A stretch of DNA of 6,467 nucleotides from Desulfobacterales bacterium (GCA_029940345.1 JAOZRC010000318.1:1-6467); one strand, 5' to 3'. Shown: positions 1-6,121, numbered from the stretch's first letter. Notes: generated by a model from the sequence alone, not told the origin. Numbers and translations: made by a program.

Positions 1-158
1 GCAAAAATACACATAAAAAAAACAAACCCCTATTACCCCCCCCTATTAACGCTTAATCACCGCTTTGATTTGCTCATCATTCATGCTCCTCACAAAGCAA
101 TGCTTTACATTCAGGAACAGTTTTTGGTATGAAGCGTATCTTATTCAAATTCAATGGT
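1..158. other. AT-rich non-coding left edge
   Basis: No supported gene. There is an 8-C run at 36-43, and the 9-mer CCCCTATTA occurs twice (27-35 and 40-48). On the minus strand two short open frames end here. One ends ...ALLCEEHE and overlaps a 12-codon frame beginning MNDEQIKA (ATG near 84, stop near 53) behind a GAGGAG sequence. They may be decayed coding DNA, but they are too short to call. Confidence 0.4.
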
Positions 159-281
159 AATTATGGAGTGCGAAAGTTAAGCAGAGCAGAGGAACGGAGT
201 GGAACGGTCTTTCGCAATATAACTTTGCGAAAGACCGCTTCGCTTAACTTTCGCACTCCGGGTTTATATTTAGCCATAATT
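159..281. repeat. Large nested inverted repeat upstream of the DAK2-DegV gene
   Basis: A perfect 18-bp stem (GGAGTGCGAAAGTTAAGC, 165-182, with its complement at 242-259) encloses a second perfect 13-bp stem (205-217 with 225-237) with a 7-nt loop. A further flanking pair, AATTATGG/CCATAATT (159-166 and 274-281), competes with the end of the long stem. The 8-mer TGCGAAAG or its complement occurs in all four arms (169-176, 209-216, 226-233, 248-255), so alternative pairing is possible. The strand between the stems carries GGAACGG twice (191-197, 201-207). It lies about 50-170 nt upstream of the start codon and has no U-tract, so it is not a standard terminator. It could be a structured leader, a small RNA, or a MITE-like palindrome; no clear target duplication is visible. 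Confidence 0.75.
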
Positions 282-317
282 TTTAAATAGGATACTATGA
301 AGTGTTAATTAGTAAAT

Positions 318-323
318 GAAGGA
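318..323 (+). promoter_or_regulatory. Ribosome binding site of the DAK2-DegV gene
   Basis: The purine tract GAAGGA lies 9 nt before the ATG at 333 and supports that start. I see no convincing -35/-10 pair. Confidence 0.6.
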
Positions 324-332
324 TGCCAAAAT

Positions 333-2045
333 ATGAATCAAAAATTATACAATGCTTATGTCACAGGTCTTGAAAGAATGTCAGCCTGGGCTGATTTGCT
401 GGATCGTATCAACGTCTTTCCCGTTGCGGATGGTGACACCGGGCGCAATCTGGTTATCAGTCTCAGCCCTTTTCGTCACACTGATCTAAGTCGGGAAGCG
501 CTTATCCATGCGCTCTGTCGATCCGCCTGCGGTAATTCCGGCAACATTGCGGTCAGTTTTTTCGCAGCGTTCATCAAAGCGGATTCGGAGCAAAACCTGG
601 TCGCTGCGGCCAGAAGCGGAAGGGATGCTGCCTGGCAAGCGATTCACAGTCCTCGTAAGGGAACGATGCTGTCGGTGTTCGATGCACTGGCTGAAATATT
701 AACCATACAACGGGAGATAAATCGAAACAGCAGCCAGGTAATTATTGATCATCTGGCTAAAACTGTCTGGGAAACCCATACTCTTTTACCAGAATTGCAA
801 GAAGCGGGTGTTGTGGATGCCGGCGCTTTGGGTGTGTTTCTTCATTTGGAAGGGTTTTTTAACTGCCTCTACAGTGCCGATGCCGAACTGACACCTATCA
901 CGCAGCGATTTAAAAACCGGCTTCGGATTTCATCCGCTTTTCAAGTTGAAAATGGTAGCGGCCACTGTATTAATGCGGTCATTCAGACTCAAGATGCCAA
1001 GAACGAAGCTGTCCGACGACTGCTGCCTGGCGGCAACAGCGTCGTAGCGACTGCTGCTGATCAACTGATTAAAATCCATCTGCATACGGATGATAAAGAC
1101 GCTGTGCGTCAAACAGCCGAATCAATCGGAAAAATCGTTCATTGGTCGGATGAAAATCTAAAGGATCAGGTCAAAGCGTTCAAACGGCCTAAAAAAGATA
1201 CGCCGCTACATATTATGACGGACGCCGCCGGTTCTTTAGCTGTTCAGGACGCTCTGGAATACGAATTCACCCTTTTAAACAGTTATATTGTCACCCAGCA
1301 TGCGGTGCTCCCGGAAACGCTTTGTGATGGCTCCGAACTATATCGCTATATGCAACAAGGCGGCCGGGCGTCCACCGCACAAGCATCACGATTCGAGCGC
1401 CATCAGTACTATGAAAGCGTGTTGAATCAATTTGATCGTGTGTTATACCTTTGTGTAGGCTCAGTTTTTACCGGTAACTATGCCGCGGCAATGGCGTGGA
1501 AAAAAAAACATGATCATGACAATCGTTTTTCAGTGATTGATACGGGCGCGGCTTCAGGACGATTGGCCATGATTGTCATCGCAACGCTTGACCATCTGGC
1601 CCGGACAGATAACGCCGCGGAGGTTATTGCGTTTGCGCAAAAAATAATTGAACGAAGTATGGAATTTATTTTTTTAGATCGGCTTCACTTTCTGGCGGCC
1701 GGCGGCCGCCTATCCAAATCCGGTGCATTTTGGGGTGATTTACTGCATGTCAAACCGGTGATCACACCCTGCTCACAAGGTGCAAAAAAAGTGGGTTCGG
1801 TGCACAATCGGAAAGCGCAGATACGGTTTGCGATGGAAAAACTGGCAAACACCTTTGATGTGAATACGGCACCATTGATTTTGTTGGAATACACTGATAA
1901 TCATGAATGGGTGGCGAAAATTGTTCAAAAAAAGATCAAAGAGCGCTACTCACAAGCTGAAATCAGGCTGCAACCCATGTCATTGACATCCGGCGTACAC
2001 ATGGGTCCGGGAACGTGGGGGGTGGCCTTTTTATCCTCCGAATAA
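333..2045 (+). CDS. Fused DAK2 (FakA-like) and DegV (FakB-like) protein, probable fatty acid kinase
   Basis: This cytoplasmic 570-residue protein combines the two halves of bacterial fatty acid kinase. In the known system FakA phosphorylates a fatty acid held by FakB (a DegV protein), giving acyl phosphate for phospholipid synthesis. The N-terminal DhaL/DAK2 domain (about 1-175) has NVFPVADGDTG at 27-37 with metal-binding Asp33/Asp35, GNSG at 67-70, the KGTML segment near 109-113 and EAGVVDAGALG at 157-167. A FakA-type middle domain (about 205-285) keeps Cys212 and the HLH pair His249/His251, which fit its zinc site. The DegV domain (about 291-569) begins MTDAAGS, has GGRLSKSGAFWG at 457-468 and ends with GVHMGPG, whose His556 matches the fatty-acid head-group His of FakB. 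The usual TSQPS is altered to STAQAS, so substrate preference may differ. Firmicutes encode the two parts separately, so the fusion fixes a 1:1 partnership. The adjacent genes do not suggest a lipid operon. Confidence 0.88.
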   Translation: MNQKLYNAYVTGLERMSAWADLLDRINVFPVADGDTGRNLVISLSPFRHTDLSREALIHALCRSACGNSGNIAVSFFAAFIKADSEQNLVAAARSGRDAAWQAIHSPRKGTMLSVFDALAEILTIQREINRNSSQVIIDHLAKTVWETHTLLPELQEAGVVDAGALGVFLHLEGFFNCLYSADAELTPITQRFKNRLRISSAFQVENGSGHCINAVIQTQDAKNEAVRRLLPGGNSVVATAADQLIKIHLHTDDKDAVRQTAESIGKIVHWSDENLKDQVKAFKRPKKDTPLHIMTDAAGSLAVQDALEYEFTLLNSYIVTQHAVLPETLCDGSELYRYMQQGGRASTAQASRFERHQYYESVLNQFDRVLYLCVGSVFTGNYAAAMAWKKKHDHDNRFSVIDTGAASGRLAMIVIATLDHLARTDNAAEVIAFAQKIIERSMEFIFLDRLHFLAAGGRLSKSGAFWGDLLHVKPVITPCSQGAKKVGSVHNRKAQIRFAMEKLANTFDVNTAPLILLEYTDNHEWVAKIVQKKIKERYSQAEIRLQPMSLTSGVHMGPGTWGVAFLSSE

Positions 2046-2052
2046 GGAACGT

Positions 2053-2098
2053 GAATTCAATCGTGGGAACGTATGGCGTATCCCATGGACTTTGAATT
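2053..2098. repeat. Imperfect hairpin downstream of the DAK2-DegV gene
   Basis: AATTCAA (2054-2060) pairs with TTGAATT (2092-2098), and inside it GTGGGA (2063-2068) pairs with TCCCAT (2081-2086). It lies just past the stop of the plus-strand gene but has no U-tract. It may help transcription end or stabilise the mRNA 3' end. Its GTGGGAAC is the complement of GTTCCCAC in the next hairpin, so both may come from one palindromic repeat family. Confidence 0.4.
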
Positions 2099-2115
2099 GA
2101 CGCGGCTTTGTGCAT

Positions 2116-2146
2116 AAAAAGGTTCCCACGCCGGAGCATGGGAACC
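2116..2146 (-). terminator. Rho-independent terminator of the caspase/FGE-fold gene
   Basis: GGTTCCCA (2121-2128) and TGGGAACC (2139-2146) form an 8-bp stem. A C-A mismatch is followed by a further GC/GC pair, with a 4-nt loop. Read on the minus strand the hairpin is followed at once by five T (complement of 2116-2120). It sits about 55 nt after the minus-strand stop codon, as expected for an intrinsic terminator. The same type of GTTCCCAC...GTGGGAAC palindrome is often a dispersed intergenic repeat. Confidence 0.75.
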
Positions 2147-2199
2147 AGAGGGGGAGTGGACGGTTACCCAAAGTGTGGTAACAGTTATTGAAAAAGGGT

Positions 2200-4134
2200 T
2201 CAGGGCAATAATCTTATGAGGCGTGCACCGACACCGTAGTAGCGGTTATCCGGGCGGCCGTAGTGGCGATAGGCGCTACGACAATCCCCGGCGTAGTTGT
2301 ACCAGGAACAGCCACGCAAGGCCCGAATCGAGCCTGATGACGGGCCGAGAGGATCCGTAATCAGACCCGATGGATAGTCACCTTTCCAATCCTGACACCA
2401 CTCCCACACATTACCGTACATATCATACAACCCCCATTTATTCGCCTTCAAACTTGCCACTGGGATTGTTTTTTCACGATACTCGCCTTTGGAACAATCT
2501 GGCATCGGATAATTCCCATCATAATTCGCCTGATCCGTTGATAAACATTTCCCGAAAGCAAAAGGTGTCTGCATGCCGGTTCGGCAAGCGTACTCCCACT
2601 GTGCTTCAGTCGGCAGCCGGTAAGTCGGTAGCTGGCACTTAGCGATTCTTTCTTTTTGATTGAGTTTTTTAATAAACAATTGTACATCATTCCAGGAAAC
2701 ATTCTCAACCGGACAGTCATTCCCGCAATTCTTAAAATCAGACGGATTCGCGCCCATCACCGCTTTCCACTGCCCTTGCGTAATTTCTGTAGTTTGCATA
2801 TAAAAACCCTTTGTTAAAACCACCTTATGCTGCGTTTCATCGCCGTAACGATTGGGTTCATCTTTATGACTGCCCATTATAAATTTACCGGCAGGAATAA
2901 ATACAAATTCCATACCCAGGGAGTTGGTTATTTTTTTTCGACGGATCGTTGGGAAGGTTGGTTGTGGTGAAGACGCTGTCGCCAAACGCCGTAACTGCCG
3001 CAATCGCAGTTTAGCCGCAGGCGCATATTTGCTCTGGGGATAAGTTAGCAAAAATGCGTTGTAATCAAAAAGGGTATCGAACCGTTTGACAAAACGCCAC
3101 ATCTCAGTTTCAGGATGGACAATGGGTTTCGGAGTCGGTTTCGGCTTAGGGGGTGTCACCGCGACAAATACAAACTCGCCCCTGTCACCGCTGGTTCCCC
3201 GAATGGGACCGCATATAGGTGTCTGATCGGTTTCGTTCATCACAACCGGGGCAACGGTTCTGAAAAGTTCAAAGGTGCTTAAATAGGGTTGTGTACTACG
3301 CCTGAGAGTTTTGAGCAGTTGGGCGGCAAAAATGCTATGCCTGCCGCCGCCCAGATCGGCCACCGGTTCGTCGCCGCCAGAGGTCATACCCCAGCGGCTT
3401 TTATCGTTAAAGATACTCAAATAATATTTTTCGGGGGTCTTCGAAGACGTGGTGCGGGTGCGCTGTTCAGGCAGCGTTACGGTGTGACAGGCTACCGGTT
3501 TGTTGCTTCCGGAGGACATGCCCCAGCGGCTTTTATCGTTAAAGATGCTCAGATAATGTTTGTCAGTGATCGTCGCAGGTGTGGCGCGGGTGCGCTGGCC
3601 GAACAGTGTTCCGGCGTAACAGGAATCAGCGATTAAAAGCACATGCTGCGCCTTTAGAAAGCGCATCGCTTTTTGCACCATCGTATTGTCGAAAAACGTG
3701 CGTTTTTGACCGGCGTGCGCATCGGCCGGGATCCACCAGCCATCTTTATATTGGCTGTCCCGCTCACCATGTCCGGCATAATAGATCAATACGCTGTCGG
3801 ACGGTTGCGCCGTTTCCACCAGTTGGCGCAACGCCCGGTCAATACCGTTCCAACTGGCTTGACGATTGAGCAAGTATCTGACCTTGAAACCATAGCGCTT
3901 TTTAAGGATACTGCCTATGGCGACAGTATCGTTGACAGCGGTCTTCAGGTCGGGAATGATCGGATCCGTATATTCGTCAATACCAATAATCAGCGCGCGA
4001 AAATTGCCCAACTTGCCACTGGCATGGCTGAAATCGGCGGTGTTATTGATAATATCAGGGCTTCCAGCGAATACGATGGCCGCGACAACTAATATAATTG
4101 GCACTGTTAAGATAAAACAGCATTTTGCTTGCAT
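2200..4134 (-). CDS. Exported caspase-like (C14) protein with C-terminal FGE/SUMF1-fold domain
   Basis: This is a 644-residue protein. Residues 1-23 form a signal peptide (basic start, hydrophobic 7-22, likely cut after VFA23), so it probably acts outside the cytoplasm. The caspase/metacaspase-like p20 domain (about 44-180) starts RALIIGIDEY and has the catalytic pair His122 (YYAGHGE) and Cys172 (ADSCYAG). The p10-like part, with SRWGMTSGG and GRHSIFAAQLL, runs to about 325 and contains a 44-residue tandem duplication. A Lys/Pro linker (328-341) and a helical segment (about 346-383) lead to the FGE/SUMF1 domain (about 403-643), recognised by NSLGMEFVFIPAG, TYRLPTEAQWEYACR and YGNVWEWCQDW. Only Cys618 matches one of the two FGE active-site cysteines; the other position is Asn613. 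It is therefore more likely a C-type-lectin-fold binding domain than an active sulfatase modifier. An AAAGAGGA ribosome binding site (4138-4145) lies 3 nt before the ATG. Physiological substrate unknown. Confidence 0.85.
   Translation of the reverse strand: MQAKCCFILTVPIILVVAAIVFAGSPDIINNTADFSHASGKLGNFRALIIGIDEYTDPIIPDLKTAVNDTVAIGSILKKRYGFKVRYLLNRQASWNGIDRALRQLVETAQPSDSVLIYYAGHGERDSQYKDGWWIPADAHAGQKRTFFDNTMVQKAMRFLKAQHVLLIADSCYAGTLFGQRTRATPATITDKHYLSIFNDKSRWGMSSGSNKPVACHTVTLPEQRTRTTSSKTPEKYYLSIFNDKSRWGMTSGGDEPVADLGGGRHSIFAAQLLKTLRRSTQPYLSTFELFRTVAPVVMNETDQTPICGPIRGTSGDRGEFVFVAVTPPKPKPTPKPIVHPETEMWRFVKRFDTLFDYNAFLLTYPQSKYAPAAKLRLRQLRRLATASSPQPTFPTIRRKKITNSLGMEFVFIPAGKFIMGSHKDEPNRYGDETQHKVVLTKGFYMQTTEITQGQWKAVMGANPSDFKNCGNDCPVENVSWNDVQLFIKKLNQKERIAKCQLPTYRLPTEAQWEYACRTGMQTPFAFGKCLSTDQANYDGNYPMPDCSKGEYREKTIPVASLKANKWGLYDMYGNVWEWCQDWKGDYPSGLITDPLGPSSGSIRALRGCSWYNYAGDCRSAYRHYGRPDNRYYGVGARLIRLLP
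2218..2304 (-). other. Candidate DGR-like variable region at the end of the FGE-fold domain
   Basis: Residues 611-639 run W-YNY-AGDCRSA-Y-R-HYG-RPDNR-YYG-VGARL. In DGR target proteins of this fold, the matching template reads roughly SWNNN..N.RSANR.NNN.DNRNNN.GFRL, with AAC/AAT codons diversified at their adenines. Here the codons at those places are TAC, AAC, TAC, GAT, TAT, CAC, TAC, GGC, AAC, TAC, TAC and GGT, all of the NNC/NNT form. I see no template repeat, accessory gene or reverse transcriptase in the window. Non-DGR relatives of this fold can look similar, so this is a pattern match only. Confidence 0.45.
3359..3600. repeat. In-frame tandem duplication inside the caspase domain
   Basis: Copies at 3359-3468 and 3491-3600 (110 bp each, period 132 bp) match at about 88 of 110 positions by hand count, including an identical 26-bp core. 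In protein terms they are residues 179-215 and 223-259, each carrying YLSIFNDKSRWGM(S/T)SG. The second protein copy (3359-3468) continues into the normal GGGRHSIFAAQLL. The first (3491-3600) runs into CHTVTLPEQ and looks like the extra insertion. The block follows catalytic Cys172, where the p20 and p10 parts of a caspase meet. Confidence 0.85.
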
Positions 4135-4417
4135 GGTTCCTCTTTAAATGCGGTTTTCGAAATTAAGCTTAAATTCCAGCGGACAAGTTCTTCCCAATTT
4201 TTCAAATTTGCATTCCTTACCATGTTTAAAGAAAAAGCAAAAGCTTGAAATTTGTGATAAACAATGGTAGTTTTATTTGTCGGTGCGTCATGAAATATTG
4301 AATGATTTTTAATTCGCGTTCCTAAAAGCTTATTTGATAAGTCGTGATCGAAGCTGAAAAGTGTGCGAACGAGGGCAAAATTCCGCAAATTTCAGGGTAG
4401 ACGAATCGAACGTTAAA

Positions 4418-4438
4418 ACGGTTGCCGGTGGCAACCGT
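4418..4438. repeat. Perfect 9-bp hairpin in the divergent intergenic region
   Basis: ACGGTTGCC and GGCAACCGT are perfect complements around a 3-nt loop. On the minus strand the stem is followed by TTTTAA, a short U-tract, so it could be a weak terminator for a minus-strand transcript. Its position 130 bp upstream of the lactonase-like gene would also suit an operator or leader structure. Confidence 0.5.
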
Positions 4439-4555
4439 ATGGATTAATGAAACCAGATCATCTGTTTCAAAATGGCATCGGGATGGACGGCTTTTAATGG
4501 TCGTCATCCTTCCAATGATTTTGTGAAGTGATTCATCTGAATAACTATTTTGAAA

Positions 4556-4560
4556 AAGGG
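4556..4560 (+). promoter_or_regulatory. Ribosome binding site that fixes the start of the lactonase-like gene
   Basis: AAGGG lies 7 nt before the ATG at 4568. The frame is open from a TTG at 4550, but that codon would put this purine tract inside the gene, and the protein family pattern begins after the ATG. I therefore choose 4568. Confidence 0.65.
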
Positions 4561-4567
4561 AAACCAC

Positions 4568-5311
4568 ATGAAGTATAAAATACACCCTATTGTAGTGGGA
4601 ACCAAAATTTTTGACAAGAGTATGATGACGTATCAATACGGAGCCGGGCAGCAGTATACGATCCCGATTTACTGCTGGTATTTGGAAGGTGGGGATCGTA
4701 AAATAATCGTAGACACCGGTGAAATGAGCCCGATTCAATCTCCGGAAAGAGAAAAGGCGATCAGCGGCAAAATTTACAAGTTTGAAGAGGGCTTGCAGCG
4801 CTGGGGGTTAACGCCGGAAGATATTGATGTGATCATTCACACCCATCTGCACAATGATCACTGTGAGAATGATTACAAATGCGCCAATGCCGAAATATAC
4901 GTGCATGCCAAAGAGTTGGATTCTGTCCATAATCCGCATCCGTTGGATTATCGTTACCTGGAAGACTATATTGAGGATGTGGAGGAAAACGGACAAATAA
5001 AGGTCATTACCGATGATATGGAAATTGCCCCTGGTATCCGGGTGATGCATACGCCGATTCATACAGAGGGCGGTCTTACGCTATTCATCGATACGGATGC
5101 CGGCAAGGCCGCCATCACCGGTTTTTGTGTCATCAATGAAAATTTTAACCCGCCGCCAGCTATCAAAGCGATGGAGATGGATGTGATTCCGCCAGGAACG
5201 CTGATCAATTCCTACAATGCGTATGATATTATGATGAAAGTCAAAGAATCAGCAGATATTCTGATCCCCTTGCATGAGCCGGAGTTTGCGTCTATGGATA
5301 CAATCGTGTGA
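4568..5311 (+). CDS. N-acyl homoserine lactonase-family MBL-fold metallohydrolase
   Basis: This is a 247-residue protein, close to the length of AiiA-type lactonases, without a signal peptide and thus probably cytoplasmic. The family opens lactone rings of acyl-homoserine lactone signals, though many members act on other esters or lactones. Visible metal ligands are the HxHxDH motif H93-L-H95-N-D97-H98, His165 in TPIHTEGG and His236 in PLHEPEF. IIVDTGE near 46-52 is the usual early strand and loop. The Asp that normally bridges the two metals in lactonases sits in a GD motif; here the segment reads ITGFCVINENF, with Cys187 near that place. Such a Cys is the ligand in B1 metallo-beta-lactamases, so the site may be Asp-Cys-His. 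The gene has its own ribosome binding site and faces a minus-strand gene remnant downstream, so it is likely transcribed alone. The lactone-cleaving role is inferred from family only; no LuxI or LuxR gene is nearby. Confidence 0.82.
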   Translation: MKYKIHPIVVGTKIFDKSMMTYQYGAGQQYTIPIYCWYLEGGDRKIIVDTGEMSPIQSPEREKAISGKIYKFEEGLQRWGLTPEDIDVIIHTHLHNDHCENDYKCANAEIYVHAKELDSVHNPHPLDYRYLEDYIEDVEENGQIKVITDDMEIAPGIRVMHTPIHTEGGLTLFIDTDAGKAAITGFCVINENFNPPPAIKAMEMDVIPPGTLINSYNAYDIMMKVKESADILIPLHEPEFASMDTIV

Positions 5312-5334
5312 TTTTAATACAACTGGCGTGTCGT

Positions 5335-5561
5335 TTATTCCTTTTTTTGAAAATAAACAATTTTTGTAGCCGTTCCGATGCCGTTTTTTTGCAAAACCGC
5401 AGAGCGTCACGGGTAAAGCCGCCAACTGATAAAAAGGCTAACAGCACATTTTTTTGGGGGTGGCGGTGGGTAAATGCGTCGGCTTTTGAATAAAATTTGC
5501 GCACCACACCGATGCCGGTGCGTTGAGCGGTTTTTTTTACCTCAGTTAGAACAACGAACAA
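5335..5561 (-). pseudogene. Frameshifted C-terminal remnant of a PD-(D/E)XK nuclease-like protein
   Basis: On the minus strand the frame reads FVVLTEVKKTAQRTG..., continues through HPQKNVLLAFLSVGGF and reaches ALRFCKK. It then meets a run of seven A (complement of 5384-5390). In the present frame the rest is nonsense-like and runs on past the gene end. Moving by one base at the A run gives NGIGTATKIVYFQKKE and a stop at 5335-5337, which looks like the natural C-terminus. EVK fits the (D/E)xK half of a PD-(D/E)XK nuclease motif on a hydrophobic strand. The first half of the motif and the rest of the N-terminus are missing, replaced by the IS630-like fragment. It could be a broken nuclease or the nuclease-like tail of an ATPase. 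A homopolymer sequencing error could account for the frameshift but not for the missing N-terminus. Confidence 0.5.
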
Positions 5562-5754
5562 GCCACCCAGATACTGTCTTGTGGCCGACTTTAAGCATTC
5601 GCGCTATTTCAGAGAAGCTTTTGCCTTCCTGAATGTGAGATAAACCTAATAATCGAACTCGTGTTCGGGCATTTGGTTCAGTCTTATATTTGCTCTCAAA
5701 ATCATATTCGAGAAAAAATAGTGGAATATTGATTGTGACACCTGTCTTTTTCAT
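5542..5754 (-). pseudogene. N-terminal fragment of an IS630-type transposase
   Basis: A 70-codon frame starts at ATG 5752-5754, 8 nt behind a strong AGAGGAG ribosome binding site (5763-5769). After a polar start it shows ARTRVRLLGLSHIQEGKSF and SEIARMLKVGHKTVSGWLVR, the helix-turn-helix layout of the DNA-binding N-terminus of IS630 transposases. The protein stops right after GWLVR, where full transposases continue through a linker into a DDE catalytic domain, so at least three quarters are missing. The end overlaps the nuclease-like remnant in another frame, which marks the junction between two broken genes. A small stand-alone helix-turn-helix protein is the alternative, and the intact ribosome binding site means the fragment could still be translated. 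Confidence 0.6.
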
Positions 5755-5769
5755 TGTTCCAACTCCTCT

Positions 5770-5887
5770 AATTCTACTTTGTCAGATTACCGGTAACCAT
5801 CAGTTTTTATAAGGTTTTTAAAAATCACTTCAAATTTGATTATTCAATTATTTAAATTAGTTGTATCTAATCTAACAAAGTAGAATT
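5770..5887. repeat. 20-bp inverted repeat pair, IS630-type end or MITE
   Basis: AATTCTACTTTGTCAGATTA (5770-5789) and TAATCTAACAAAGTAGAATT (5868-5887) are complementary at 19 of 20 positions and enclose 78 bp. Read as an element, 5777-5880 (104 bp) is flanked by TA on both sides in the context CTA...TAG, as expected for insertion at CTAG with TA duplication, the site preference of IS630. Alternatively the right copy is the terminus of the transposase fragment's own element and the left copy is a transposase binding site next to its start. A 10-bp palindrome, TTACCGGTAA (5787-5796), overlaps the left copy. Confidence 0.65.
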
Positions 5888-6121
5888 CTGCAAGACAGAA
5901 TATTGTTTATTTAAATGCCTATCTATCTTGCAAATTGAATGCCTGGATCAAATGAAAATAATTAACTATCTGAAATCATTGTTTATAAAAAATTTTAGGG
6001 GATTTTGGAAGAAATATACGGGCGGGAAAATGGGAAAATATATTCGCTTAAAAAACTATTAATTATCCTAAGCAATGGTAATAATTGAAATTCATTGATA
6101 TTGGGAAATATATTTTACATT

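Larger units (their letters stand above)
4135..4567. other. AT-rich divergent intergenic region
   Basis: It must hold the promoters of the caspase gene (minus) and the lactonase-like gene (plus), although I cannot name a convincing -35/-10 pair for either. It contains the palindrome TTAAGCTTAA (4163-4172), a strong short hairpin at 4418-4438, and a weaker imperfect hairpin at 4481-4509. A 93-codon minus-strand open frame overlaps the caspase start, but it has no recognisable protein features and is not called. Confidence 0.6.

Noticed and set aside
176..248. Integron attC-like core sites: GTTAAGC (176-182) and GCTTAAC (242-248) fit GTTRRRY and RYYYAAC.
   Set aside because: The two cores are in the wrong order for an attC site, which needs RYYYAAC first and GTTRRRY last, and no integrase or cassette structure is present. 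They are simply parts of the perfect stem.
3289..3869. Several plus-strand open frames opposite the caspase domain.
   Set aside because: They are antisense to a strongly supported gene. The internal repeat in one of them is only the mirror of the duplication in the real gene.
4107..4388. 93-codon minus-strand open frame overlapping the start of the caspase gene.
   Set aside because: No recognisable motif, no clear ribosome binding site, and it overlaps the well-supported caspase start. Likely chance in AT-rich DNA.
4322..4738. 138-codon minus-strand open frame opposite the start of the lactonase-like gene.
   Set aside because: No family features, and it covers both the intergenic region and the antisense of a clear MBL gene.
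5500..5538. GC-rich hairpin followed by eight T on the plus strand, seeming to terminate the lactonase-like gene.
   Set aside because: The T-run is the complement of Lys codons (GTA AAA AAA ACC) in the nuclease-like remnant, the stem is weak and not adjacent to the T-run, and it lies about 200 bp past the stop codon.
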